A stretch of 64,000 nucleotides of DNA from Pleomorphovibrio marinus (lineage in GTDB: Bacteria; Bacteroidota; Bacteroidia; Cytophagales; Cyclobacteriaceae), in assembly GCF_003347495.1 (NCBI RefSeq), contig NZ_QCXY01000001.1, positions 806,001 to 870,000 on the forward strand, given 5' to 3'. Below, piece after piece: positions 53,639-62,387 of the stretch; the stretch's first letter is position 1, and every line of letters begins with the position of its first letter. Under the pieces are notes generated by a model, which worked only from the letters and a program-made list of their open reading frames with translations, searched no databases and was not told where the DNA came from. The position numbers and the translations under genes were made by a program.

Positions 53639-55273
53639 ATGAATCGGAAAATTGGCCCTTTAATTTTCGGAATATTGCTAAGTATCCCTTTAACGGCAAT
53701 TGGTCAGCAAGTTAGTTTCACCCGTGCGGATACCCTTAGGGGAAGCATTACCCCCGAACGGGCATGGTGGGACCTTACCTATTATCATCTCAATGTAGAA
53801 GTTTTTCCCGAAACAAAATCCATTAAAGGTGAAAACAAGGTTCATTACAAGGTGGATAAACCTCACCAATTGCTTCAAATTGATCTTCAGGAACCCCTTA
53901 AAATAACAGCCGTCACTCAAGACAGCAAAGCCTTGGAATTTAAAAGAGAAGGAGCCGCCCACTTCATTACTTTAATCAAGAATCAGGAGCCTGGAAAAGT
54001 TGAAGAGTTAATCATCCAATATGAGGGCACTCCGAAGGAGGCGGAACGTCCACCCTGGGATGGGGGTATCACCTGGACTAAAGACCAAAACGGGAAACAT
54101 TTTATCGCCTCCTCTAATCAGGGTATAGGTTCCAGCATTTGGTGGCCCAGCAAAGACCACCCCGCAGACGAAGTGGACAGTATGCTCATCAGTGTGAAGG
54201 TACCCAAAGGGCTGATGAATATCTCCAATGGTCGATTAAGGAAAGTAGAGGAACAAGAAGACAGCAACACCTACCATTGGTTTGTAAGTAATCCCATCAA
54301 TGATTATGGGGTCAATATCAATATTGGGGATTATGTACACTTTGGTGAAAAATACAAGGGGGAAAAGGGTTTTCTGGACATGGACTACTATGTATTGCGC
54401 TATAACCTGGAAAAGGCCAAAGATCAATTTAAAGATGCGATACGCATGATGGAAGCATTTGAACATTGGTTTGGGCCATATCCCTTTTATGAGGACAGCT
54501 ACAAACTGGTGGAAGCTCCCTACCTTGGCATGGAACATCAAAGCTCCATTACCTATGGCAACAATTTTGAAAACGGCTACCGTGGCACTGATCTAAGCGA
54601 AACAGGTTGGGGGATGAAGTTCGACTTTATCATCATTCACGAATCCGGTCATGAGTGGTTTGCCAACAATATCACCTATAAGGACATTGCGGACATGTGG
54701 ATCCATGAAAGCTTTACCAATTACTCGGAGAGCCTGTTTTTGGATTACCACTATGGAAAGGAGGCTGGACAGGAATACGTCCGGGGCACCCGTTCCAAAA
54801 TTGAAAACAAACTCCCAATCATTGGGCGCTATTCCGTTCATTACCGGGGATCCGCAGATATGTATTACAAAGGAGGAAATATCCTGAACACCCTGCGAGA
54901 AATCATTCAAGACGATGAAAAGTGGCGAGGAATTTTACGAGGGTTGAACCAAAAGTTTTACCATCAAACCGTTAACAGTGCCCAAGTGGAAAACTACATA
55001 TCCTCCCAGGCCGATATGGATTTATCTGCTTTCTTTGACCAATACCTAAGAAACCCATCCCTGCCCGTTTTGGAATATTACTTTTCGGACAATGAAACCC
55101 TTCGCTACCGTTGGACCAATTGTATCCCCTCTTTTGACATGCCTGTGGATATTCTGCTGGGTGGAAGCACCTTACGGATTAGTCCCTCTACGCAATGGAT
55201 GGAACTTAAGGCCAACCAAGCGGAGGTTAAGGTAGCACAAAACTTTTATGTGGGTAGTTTTCAATTGAGGTAG
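53639..55273 (+). CDS. M1 family metallopeptidase, secreted
   Basis: A 544-residue zinc aminopeptidase-like protein with a signal peptide (IGPLIFGILLSIPLTAIGQ). The zinc site is HESGHEW (His334, Glu335, His338) with the third ligand Glu357 in WIHESFTNYSE, the HExxH-18-E spacing of M1. The aminopeptidase GxMEN-like segment is LGMEHQSSITYGNN. The N-terminal beta-domain (YHLNVEVFPETKSIKGENKV) is standard, while the C-terminal ARM-like domain is short. This compact M1 type is common in Bacteroidota. It likely removes N-terminal residues from peptides in the periplasm. No operon partner is evident. Confidence 0.92.
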   Translation: MNRKIGPLIFGILLSIPLTAIGQQVSFTRADTLRGSITPERAWWDLTYYHLNVEVFPETKSIKGENKVHYKVDKPHQLLQIDLQEPLKITAVTQDSKALEFKREGAAHFITLIKNQEPGKVEELIIQYEGTPKEAERPPWDGGITWTKDQNGKHFIASSNQGIGSSIWWPSKDHPADEVDSMLISVKVPKGLMNISNGRLRKVEEQEDSNTYHWFVSNPINDYGVNINIGDYVHFGEKYKGEKGFLDMDYYVLRYNLEKAKDQFKDAIRMMEAFEHWFGPYPFYEDSYKLVEAPYLGMEHQSSITYGNNFENGYRGTDLSETGWGMKFDFIIIHESGHEWFANNITYKDIADMWIHESFTNYSESLFLDYHYGKEAGQEYVRGTRSKIENKLPIIGRYSVHYRGSADMYYKGGNILNTLREIIQDDEKWRGILRGLNQKFYHQTVNSAQVENYISSQADMDLSAFFDQYLRNPSLPVLEYYFSDNETLRYRWTNCIPSFDMPVDILLGGSTLRISPSTQWMELKANQAEVKVAQNFYVGSFQLR

Positions 55274-55645
55274 TTGAGCTGGGTGAAACCTTCCTTTTCT
55301 GTAATTGAGAATTAAGCTTGCTGAAAGTTGTAAACTTCGGGAAAGGCAATTTTCAAAATTGTAAAGGAATTCATTAGCAAAACCCTGCCAGTATTTTCAT
55401 CCTCAAAGTTTTTCATACAAGAAAGCCTAATTTAAAAAACTTTAAAATCCTATCGAATAAGTATACCCCTCTTTTCAATGAATCTTTATTAGATTTCAAT
55501 TATTATTCTGTATAAATAGGCATTAAAAGAATTTAGAGGGTTTAATGGCTATTTTTATTCAACTATATTTTGTGTTACTTTTACTTTCTGACTATACGAC
55601 ACTTTTGTATATCGTTTTTCATTTCATTTATCAAACTTGTCTATT
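55274..55645. other. AT-rich intergenic region
   Basis: No coding potential, RNA gene or clear terminator seen. The sequence is strongly AT-rich towards 55600. Near-promoter elements occur (ACTATATTTTGTG near 55562) but none fits TAnnTTTG exactly. Confidence 0.3.
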
Positions 55646-56170
55646 ATGATACGTAAAAAACTGATAAACATATGTTTTATCGCATTGTTCTTGTTCCCAT
55701 TTATCAGCGAGGTAAATGGACAGGCCTTTAAAGAAAAAGATTTTGTGCTTCATGGGGGAGTTGGCCTCGGTAGCACCTACTCCTTGGGAGTTTTTGGAGG
55801 ATTTGGCCTACCCGTAGGTGTTGGTGCTGAATATGGCATCGCAGATTTGGAAAAGGGAGTCATAGGTGTAGGTGGTGAATTTGGATATGTAAGCTACAGC
55901 GGTTTCTCTATTTCCTTAATTGGAGCTAGGGGATCCTACCACTTTGCCGAACTTCTTGACATGGAAAAAGACAACCTTGACCTTTATGGTGGGCTTGGCT
56001 TGTATTACAGGAGTTTTAATTTTAATGGGGCTGCCTTTGCTACAAGTGGCATGTTGGTATCCTTCCATGCAGGTGCCCGCTACTATTTCACGGAGAAATT
56101 CGGTGCTTATGGCGAAATAGGAAACAACTGGGCATGGCTCAACCTTGGTGTGGTATTGAAGCTTAATTGA
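55646..56170 (+). CDS. Small exported outer-membrane beta-barrel protein
   Basis: A 174-residue protein starting at the ATG 55646 (MIRKKLINICFIALFLFPF), the upstream TTG being rejected. A signal peptide is cleaved near EVNGQ. The mature part is Gly- and aromatic-rich with alternating strands (FVLHGGVGLGSTYSLGVFGG, GVGGEFGYVSYSGFSISLIG, FGAYGEIGNNWAWLNLGVVL), ending in a strand as expected for an eight-stranded barrel of the outer-membrane-protein-beta-barrel type. Function is unknown. It stands alone, followed by a long hairpin region. Confidence 0.7.
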   Translation: MIRKKLINICFIALFLFPFISEVNGQAFKEKDFVLHGGVGLGSTYSLGVFGGFGLPVGVGAEYGIADLEKGVIGVGGEFGYVSYSGFSISLIGARGSYHFAELLDMEKDNLDLYGGLGLYYRSFNFNGAAFATSGMLVSFHAGARYYFTEKFGAYGEIGNNWAWLNLGVVLKLN

Positions 56171-56329
56171 AGATTAGGCTTTTCTGATCAATTCTAAGGA
56201 TTACCTTCCAAAAAAAATTGCCTATTGATTTCCTGGGTCAATAAATTAGGAGGAGGCATTTTTTAAACTGCATGTTTCTAGCCTGGACCTCACCTTCATC
56301 AGGACATATTAATTTCAATGACCTCCTAA

Positions 56330-56379
56330 TTGCTATCGTGGACTGTCCCCCAAAACGGGAGGGCAGTCCACGATAGCAA
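56330..56379. repeat. Long perfect-armed hairpin in a 445-bp intergenic gap
   Basis: TTGCTATCGTGGACTG (56330-56345) pairs with CAGTCCACGATAGCAA (56364-56379); the 18-nt interior contains CCC/GGG that extends the stem. Smaller inverted matches TCCTAATTGC and GCAATTAGGA flank it. No U-tract follows on either strand. It could be a small non-autonomous mobile element or a structured transcript end. The rest of 56171-56615 shows no gene. Confidence 0.55.
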
Positions 56380-56615
56380 GCTTAGGTTAATTCCCCAATT
56401 TGGGTAAAGCAATTAGGAAAAGCCCTGCACCCATGGAGCATTCAATCTATAACCTGCACACTGCCTAAGCACAATGGGTGGAATCTACCTAATATTAATA
56501 AAAGGGATTACCCAAACTTAGGATTGGTATTCGAAAAAAGTAACTCCAGTCTTATATCCTTTCCGCTTTATACCAAAACCAGAATATGCTTACAGGCAAT
56601 AAATGCTTTATTTTC

Positions 56616-57743
56616 TTAGAAGGTAACGTCAATCTTTTCTTTACGCCCCGAGGCTACTGCCTTATAAATGGCATCTATGATAATTAGGTCCTTTGTCCCT
56701 TCCACTCCGTCAAGGGGAAGTTTTGGTTCTTTCCCTTTCAATATCATATCAGACATTTCATCCATCTGTACGGTTTGATGGGTAACATGGGGCTTCTCCA
56801 AAGGACCTTTGTGAGTTCTACCTTTAATCGGGCCGTATCCGGTAGCAGGTTGTAGTTCGGCAAAGCCTTTTTGACCGTTTAGGAAAAACCTGTCCAGATG
56901 ACTCATATTATAAGTAGAAAGACAGGACGCCACAGCACCACTTGGAAATCCAAACTGAAACTGAATGGTTTCGTCCACTCCTTCCTTGAATTTCTCAGGA
57001 TCCGTTTTGGTTTCCTGGGCAGTTACCCAAATGGGGTCTTCCCCTACCATATACCTGGCACCGTTTACAGAATAAATACCTATATCCATCATGGCTCCAC
57101 CCCCTGCAAGGTCCTTATCCAGTCGCCATTGGTTGGGATCACCAATCCTAAAGCCACTCAACCCCTGGAAAAACATGATTTTCCCCAGTTCATCCTCTTC
57201 ACGCATACGTACTATTTCCAATGTATTTGGCTCCAAACGCATCCTGTATCCTACCAGGAGTTTTACATTGTTTTTCTTGCAAGCCTGCACCATTTCCCTA
57301 CCCTCTTTTTCATTAAGTGCCATGGGTTTTTCACAAATCACGTGTTTTCCCGCATTGGCCACACGGATGGCTTGGTCCTTATGGAGGGAGTTGGGTGTGA
57401 TGATGTACACCGCATCTATATCTGGGTTGTCCTTTATTTGGTCAAAATTTTCGTAATTGTAGCAGTTCTTTTCCGGTATTCCGTATTTACCTTGCCAATC
57501 TTTAATTTTGGATGGAGTTCCGCTGATGACACCTACCAGCTTAGACCTTGTACTGTCTTGCATGGCCTCCGCTACACGGGTACCATAGCTTCCTAGGCCC
57601 ATGATGGCCACTCTCAATACTTCTTCTCGATTAGCTCCTACCGTAATATTCTTACTTAACGATGATCCTTGAAGGTGGTGTGCGAATGGGAAAGCCATTG
57701 CCGAAAGGGTGATTTTTTGTAAAAAATCTCTTCTTGATTTCAT
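56616..57743 (-). CDS. Gfo/Idh/MocA family oxidoreductase, exported via twin-arginine signal
   Basis: A 375-residue NAD(P)-dependent oxidoreductase, shorter than the one at 45998. The N-terminus MKSRRDFLQKITLSAMAFPF is a twin-arginine-like signal. The Rossmann motif is AIMGLGSYGTRVAEAM, and CEKPMALNEKEGREM holds the conserved Lys. C-terminal domain segments are LSGFRIGDPNQWRLDKDLAG, GGAMMDIGIYSVNGARYMVG and FQFGFPSGAVASCLSTYN, similar to glucose-fructose oxidoreductases. The sugar substrate is unknown. It is divergent from the GNAT gene with 131 bp between them. Confidence 0.9.
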   Translation of the reverse strand: MKSRRDFLQKITLSAMAFPFAHHLQGSSLSKNITVGANREEVLRVAIMGLGSYGTRVAEAMQDSTRSKLVGVISGTPSKIKDWQGKYGIPEKNCYNYENFDQIKDNPDIDAVYIITPNSLHKDQAIRVANAGKHVICEKPMALNEKEGREMVQACKKNNVKLLVGYRMRLEPNTLEIVRMREEDELGKIMFFQGLSGFRIGDPNQWRLDKDLAGGGAMMDIGIYSVNGARYMVGEDPIWVTAQETKTDPEKFKEGVDETIQFQFGFPSGAVASCLSTYNMSHLDRFFLNGQKGFAELQPATGYGPIKGRTHKGPLEKPHVTHQTVQMDEMSDMILKGKEPKLPLDGVEGTKDLIIIDAIYKAVASGRKEKIDVTF

Positions 57744-57874
57744 TTTAAATGGGTTTAATGGGTTAAACGGTTTGGTCTTTTATTATTCCTAACTGCAATA
57801 TATTGTAAAATGAGGTAGAACTAAAGACCTTTGCCCAATAAATGTGAATTGTAAGTCAGCATTATCCATACACC

Positions 57875-58291
57875 ATGATTGAAACTATTTCTTATTCGCA
57901 TACTGCCAAAATAAATGCAAACCTCTTCAAGGAGGTTCTTGTTCAGTCCACTTTGGGGGAGAGAAGGCCTATCAATGACCTAACAAGGTTACAGCAAATG
58001 TTGGATCATGCCCAAATCCTGGTAACCGCTTGGCAAGGGAAAAGACTGATTGGGGTTTCCAGAGCCATTAGTGATTTCAGCTATTGCACTTACTTATCGG
58101 ATTTAGCAGTGGACAAGGAATTTCATGGATTGGGAATTGGAAAAACTTTGGTAAAAAAAACCATGGAGTTGGCTCCAGGGGCCAAGCTAATCCTATTGTC
58201 CGCCCCAAAGGCAGTGGAATATTATCCCAAAATTGGAATGGAAAAGCATCCAGCCTGTTACTATATGGAAGACTTGACTTCCTTACTTTAA
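57875..58291 (+). CDS. GNAT family N-acetyltransferase
   Basis: A 138-residue cytoplasmic acetyltransferase. The acetyl-CoA-binding motif A is seen in LAVDKEFHGLGIGKTLVKKT (conserved Q/R-x-x-G-x-G/A-like GLGIG), preceded by strand 4 (YLSDLAV). The C-terminal part has ILLSAPKAVEYYPKIGMEKH, where the aromatic pair is typical of small GNATs. The acceptor cannot be read from sequence. It is followed by the MFS gene after 153 bp with its own promoter. Confidence 0.85.
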   Translation: MIETISYSHTAKINANLFKEVLVQSTLGERRPINDLTRLQQMLDHAQILVTAWQGKRLIGVSRAISDFSYCTYLSDLAVDKEFHGLGIGKTLVKKTMELAPGAKLILLSAPKAVEYYPKIGMEKHPACYYMEDLTSLL

Positions 58292-58432
58292 CCTCTCTCT
58301 TATTTAACATATTAGAAGGTTTCCTTTTTTCCTAAAAAGTACAGTCTAAATTCCTGATTTCCTAAGCAGTACATGGCCCAATAACAGACCAATCAAACTG
58401 AGGAATTTTCCGACAAAAATGAATGGAAACCT

Positions 58433-58440
58433 TAATTTTG
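58433..58440 (+). promoter_or_regulatory. Promoter box close to the MFS gene start
   Basis: TAATTTTG matches TAnnTTTG exactly and ends only 4 bp before the ATG at 58445. If used, the transcript would begin at or next to the start codon. No clear -33 element was found. Confidence 0.4.
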
Positions 58441-58444
58441 CAGC

Positions 58445-59620
58445 ATGCAAACAGTTACGCTTTCTAAAAACCCCTCTTTTTTAATCCTGGGAATCTTATT
58501 AGTGTCCTTTAACCTTAGGCCTTCTATTACCTCTGTGGGGCCTCTGATACCCATGATACGGACAGATCTGGCACTTAGCAATGCTTGGGCTGGCTTCCTG
58601 ACCACCCTCCCCCTACTTACCTTCGCTACTTTTTCTCTGTTTTCTGCTCGGTTTGGTAATCGATTAGGACATGCAAAAGCCATATTTTTTGGATTAATCA
58701 TCTTGCTTGCGGGAACGGTTATACGCGTTTCAGGCGGCACTTGGTTGCTATACCTAGGCACGGCCTTAACAGGAATCGGAATCGTAGTCTGCAATGTCCT
58801 ATTAATCCCCTTGGTAAAAAACCGCATGCCAAGTAGAACCGGGCAGATCACAGGAATGTACACCACTGGAATGACACTTATGGCTGCCATCGCTTCGGCT
58901 GTAAGTGTACCACTTGCTCAAGGTCTGGCTTGGGGCTGGAGAGGGGCTTTGTTATTCTGGTCCATAACTTTAGTAATTACCCTCGTCCTTTGGTACCCAC
59001 ATATACGTCCAACCCCAGCATCCACAGGAAATATTGGACCGATACTAAAAGTGAATGTGTGGAAATCAAGGTTGGCCTGGCAGGTGAGTGCCTTTATGGG
59101 GGTGCAATCTCTGATGTTTTTTACCTTGATTACCTGGCTCCCAGATATGCTTATCGCTAGGGGAATGAGTGCCGCTCAGGCAGGGTATAGTGCCTCCTTT
59201 ATGCAAATCACTGCTTTGGTAGGTACTTTTCTGGCACCCATCATCGCCACCAGATACCGACAACAATCAGGACTAAACCTTTTTTTAGGCCTTGTTTACC
59301 TTTTGGGATTTAGCCTGCTTTTTCCCATCGGTAATAGTGCAAACCTGGTAGGGATAGCCATTACAGGGCTTTGTATGGGGGCAAGCATTAGCATGGCCTA
59401 TACCCTGATTGCCTTAAGAACCGCGAGCGACCAAACAACTGCCGCCTTGTCCGGTATGGCACAGTCCTCGGGATACTATTTGGCAGCTTTTGGTCCTCTT
59501 TTATTCGGGATGGCTTTTGATATTTGGCAAAACTGGAACATATTAATTTATCTGATGCTATGTTCCACTTTTCTCTTTTCTTTTTTTGGATACTTTTCCG
59601 GGAAAGCCAAATCCATTTAA
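58445..59620 (+). CDS. MFS transporter of the CynX/NimT type
   Basis: A 391-residue inner-membrane transporter with about 12 hydrophobic helices in two halves. The first helix and loop FNLRPSITSVGPLIPMIRTD are the CynX/NimT family hallmark (NLRP...VGPL). FGNRLGHAKAIFFGLIILLA is the motif-A-like loop and AAIASAVSVPLAQGLAWGWR precedes the central loop. The second half contains MGVQSLMFFTLITWLPDML and GFSLLFPIGNSANLVG. Substrates in the family include cyanate and 2-nitroimidazole; the substrate here is not determined. It is the first of three plus-strand genes. Confidence 0.9.
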   Translation: MQTVTLSKNPSFLILGILLVSFNLRPSITSVGPLIPMIRTDLALSNAWAGFLTTLPLLTFATFSLFSARFGNRLGHAKAIFFGLIILLAGTVIRVSGGTWLLYLGTALTGIGIVVCNVLLIPLVKNRMPSRTGQITGMYTTGMTLMAAIASAVSVPLAQGLAWGWRGALLFWSITLVITLVLWYPHIRPTPASTGNIGPILKVNVWKSRLAWQVSAFMGVQSLMFFTLITWLPDMLIARGMSAAQAGYSASFMQITALVGTFLAPIIATRYRQQSGLNLFLGLVYLLGFSLLFPIGNSANLVGIAITGLCMGASISMAYTLIALRTASDQTTAALSGMAQSSGYYLAAFGPLLFGMAFDIWQNWNILIYLMLCSTFLFSFFGYFSGKAKSI

Positions 59621-59658
59621 TAATCCTCTGTAGCATTAAACATTAACCTATAATTAGC

Positions 59659-59666
59659 TATTTTTG
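59659..59666 (+). promoter_or_regulatory. Promoter box upstream of the alpha/beta hydrolase gene
   Basis: TATTTTTG matches TAnnTTTG and lies 39 bp before the ATG at 59706. No clear -33 element was found. Confidence 0.4.
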
Positions 59667-59705
59667 TAGGATCATTCATAGAAAGGCATCAACAACTTTT
59701 TCAGT

Positions 59706-60602
59706 ATGCGACTAAAAAAATTTCTTTTGTTTGGGTTGGGCATCCTAATTGGGGCGCTCATCTACTTTCTCTTAAGTCAGGCAGGAAACCTAACTTTCCT
59801 GAACTCCAATCTCGATGACCCATTTTCGGAATACGAACAAGATAAGTTCCAGTTCCAAGATTTCCCTGCCATTGTGGTAAAACCCAATCAGACAGCCCCT
59901 GAAAACCCCTGGATATGGAGAGCTAGATTTTGGGGGCATGAACCACAGGTCGACTTGGCACTACTTGAACTGGGTTATCATGTCGTGTTTGTAGATGCTC
60001 CTGATCTCTATGGAAGCCCTTCGGCAGTGAAGTTATGGGATGATTTCTACGCTCACTTGCTGGATACATATAGGCTAAACCCTCTCTGTGTGCTGGAAGG
60101 CATGAGCAGAGGTGGATTATATGTGTATAATTGGGCTTCCAAAAATACCGATAAGGTAACAAGTATCTATGCAGATGCACCCGTATGTGACATCAAGAGC
60201 TGGCCAGGGGGAAAAGGAAGCAGCGAAGGTTCCGCATCTGACTGGGAAAAGTTGCTTCTTGCCTATCAGATAGATGAGCAAGAGGCCTTGACCTATGAGG
60301 ATATCCCTCTTTTCAATGCGGTGTCTATCGCTAAAGAAAAAATTCCAGTAATTCACGTTTGTGGAGCTATGGACGAAGTAGTGCCGATGGAGGAAAACAC
60401 CTATCCCTTGATGGAATTATTCGAAAAAAATGGACATGAAATCTACCTTATCCTTAAAGAGAATGTAGGACATCATCCCCATTCATTGGAGGACCCCGCC
60501 CCAATTGTGGCATTTATTGTGGAAAATAGCTATCCCTCACTTAGGGCTCGACTTACCTTGTCCCCACAAGCAGAAAAAATTCTTACAAACTCTGCAAATT
60601 AA
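59706..60602 (+). CDS. Alpha/beta hydrolase, membrane-anchored or exported
   Basis: A 298-residue protein with an N-terminal hydrophobic anchor or signal (FLLFGLGILIGALIYFLLS). The nucleophile motif is EGMSRGGLYVYNW (GxSxG), the acid is the Asp of CGAMDEVVPME and the base the second His of NVGHHPHSLEDP. The early segment ENPWIWRARFWGHEPQVDLA is typical of prolyl-oligopeptidase-like esterases associated with sugar degradation. It precedes the UPF0316 gene by 8 bp and so belongs to its operon. The substrate is unknown. Confidence 0.85.
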   Translation: MRLKKFLLFGLGILIGALIYFLLSQAGNLTFLNSNLDDPFSEYEQDKFQFQDFPAIVVKPNQTAPENPWIWRARFWGHEPQVDLALLELGYHVVFVDAPDLYGSPSAVKLWDDFYAHLLDTYRLNPLCVLEGMSRGGLYVYNWASKNTDKVTSIYADAPVCDIKSWPGGKGSSEGSASDWEKLLLAYQIDEQEALTYEDIPLFNAVSIAKEKIPVIHVCGAMDEVVPMEENTYPLMELFEKNGHEIYLILKENVGHHPHSLEDPAPIVAFIVENSYPSLRARLTLSPQAEKILTNSAN

Positions 60603-60610
60603 CATTTACC

Positions 60611-61213
60611 ATGCAGGAATATTTAACCAATTTGGGAATTTCCCAAGAAGTTTTTAATTACCTCATCATGCCCTTACTAATATTTATTGCTAGGGTAGGT
60701 GATGTATCCATTAATACCTTGCGGATCGTATTCGTACTCAATGGCAAGAAGTTTATGGCTCCACTGCTGGGGTTCTTTGAGGCATTGATCTGGTTACTGG
60801 CTATAGGACAGATCATCCAAAACATAAATAATCCCCTCTCCTATATTGCATATGCAGGCGGTTTTTCCATGGGGATATTTGTGGGAATGACTATAGAAGA
60901 GAAATTGGCCATGGGAAGGGTTTTGGTAAGGGTGATCACTCCCGAACCCATGCATGACTTAATGGAGTACATGAAGGAAAAAGGCCATAGGTTTACCACG
61001 GTAGGTGCAGAAGGAAGGTATGGAAGGGTACAGCTCCTGTTTACGGTGCTTAAGAGGGACACATTGAAGGAATTTATCGGGAAGGTCAAAAAGTGTAACG
61101 AGAAGGCTTTTTATACCATAGAAAGCGTAAAAAAAATCAGTGAGGACGATTTTGATTTGATGGAAGACAAACGTAAATTTTCTACCCGATTTCTAAGCCT
61201 TATCAGAAAGTAA
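60611..61213 (+). CDS. UPF0316/DUF5698-DUF2179 membrane protein
   Basis: A 200-residue protein with three N-terminal helices (YLIMPLLIFIARVGDVSINT, KFMAPLLGFFEALIWLLAIG, YIAYAGGFSMGIFVGMTIEE) and a C-terminal DUF2179 domain (LVRVITPEPMHDLMEYMKEK, GRYGRVQLLFTVLKRDTLKE). The RVGDVSINTLRIVFVLNGKK and GFFEALIWL elements are the family signature. Function is unknown. It converges with the DHDPS-family gene, 10 bp between stops. Confidence 0.88.
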   Translation: MQEYLTNLGISQEVFNYLIMPLLIFIARVGDVSINTLRIVFVLNGKKFMAPLLGFFEALIWLLAIGQIIQNINNPLSYIAYAGGFSMGIFVGMTIEEKLAMGRVLVRVITPEPMHDLMEYMKEKGHRFTTVGAEGRYGRVQLLFTVLKRDTLKEFIGKVKKCNEKAFYTIESVKKISEDDFDLMEDKRKFSTRFLSLIRK

Positions 61214-61223
61214 TGCCCTTCGA

Positions 61224-62273
61224 TTAGCTTATTCCCAGTCTTTCATGCCATTGGGGTAGTTCCTTAAGTACTTCATCCAATACCCCCTGCTGTTCAGCAG
61301 TAAGTTTTGCATCAGTGGATCTGCAATTGGCGGCTATGTCCAACCCCCTTTTGGATAGAAAATACCTGGCACCAAGTTGATATTGATTTCCAATCTTTTT
61401 TTCTGTGGCTATCAACTTCTCCTGAAGCCAGTTCACTTCTTTTTGCTTTTCGGGGTTTTCCGCATGGGCACACATCCAAGAAATAATCTCCGGATAAAAA
61501 TTACCTGCAATCGGAGAAAGTCCCTTTGCCCCTTCCCGAAGGCTTTTAGCAGCTGTACCAATATGCGCATTGTATAAGCCCCAATTACTCCCATCAGAAT
61601 AGTGAAGTTTTTGCCTGATTTGTTGCATATCCTCGGTGGTGTCCTTGTGATAGATAAACCTACCGCTCTCCACCAGAAACTGTGTTACCTTCGGGGTTAC
61701 AACTCGCTTATAGGGATTAGGGCATTCATAAGTCCCCAATGTAACCCCGGGGGTTTTTTCAAGAATTTGCCGTGTATACGAGATGAGCCGCTCATCCGGT
61801 TCCTCCTCTTCTGCCAAATGCGCGGTAATAAGAATCACTGCATCCACACCTGTATCCTGCATTTTATTAATAAAATCCGCTTTTTCGGCAATGTTTTTCC
61901 CAAAGGATCCCGATGCTACCACCGGTACAGTACCCTTTACATGATCCACCACATACCGGGTTAACTTCAATCTTTCCTCGGGACTTAGGTGATACATTTC
62001 ACTACTAAGACAGTTGGCAAAAAAGCCGCTGGCTCCCGCTTCTAAATAATAATCCATCAAGCGATCCATCCCTTTGTAATCAATCTTACCATCAGCTTGA
62101 TATGCGGTCAACATTACGGGGATGTTCCTTCTCTCTTCGCGAAGGGGAAGGGTGATTCTTTGGTGGGCAGTTAGGGATTCTGAAAAAGTTAATCCTGCTA
62201 AGGAAGCTAATACTCCCTTCACCGATTTACCCAAAAATTCCCTTCTGGCAATATATTTAGCTTCATTCATCAT
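61224..62273 (-). CDS. Dihydrodipicolinate synthase family protein with apparent export signal
   Basis: A 349-residue member of the DapA/NanA aldolase family. The barrel carries the Schiff-base lysine in GRFIYHKDTTED and the catalytic Tyr in GTYECPNPYKR. A dihydroxy-acid loop (ASGFFANCLSSEMYHLSPEE) and the strand VVASGSFGK fit the family. The N-terminus, AKYIARREFLGKSVKGVLAS followed by LAGLTFSESLTA, looks like a twin-arginine signal, which is unusual for a cytoplasmic aldolase. Sugar-acid aldolase activity on exported substrates is an inference. Two start Met codons are adjacent (62273 and 62270). Confidence 0.85.
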   Translation of the reverse strand: MMNEAKYIARREFLGKSVKGVLASLAGLTFSESLTAHQRITLPLREERRNIPVMLTAYQADGKIDYKGMDRLMDYYLEAGASGFFANCLSSEMYHLSPEERLKLTRYVVDHVKGTVPVVASGSFGKNIAEKADFINKMQDTGVDAVILITAHLAEEEEPDERLISYTRQILEKTPGVTLGTYECPNPYKRVVTPKVTQFLVESGRFIYHKDTTEDMQQIRQKLHYSDGSNWGLYNAHIGTAAKSLREGAKGLSPIAGNFYPEIISWMCAHAENPEKQKEVNWLQEKLIATEKKIGNQYQLGARYFLSKRGLDIAANCRSTDAKLTAEQQGVLDEVLKELPQWHERLGIS

Positions 62274-62387
62274 CTTAATTTGGCAATAATCTTCCTAATA
62301 AAATACTTTTTAAGCATTGGAATGGACTATTAGTTGGAGGAAAAACTCATTAACAAGTTCAACAAAAATACCCCTCTTGCCAAGTTT

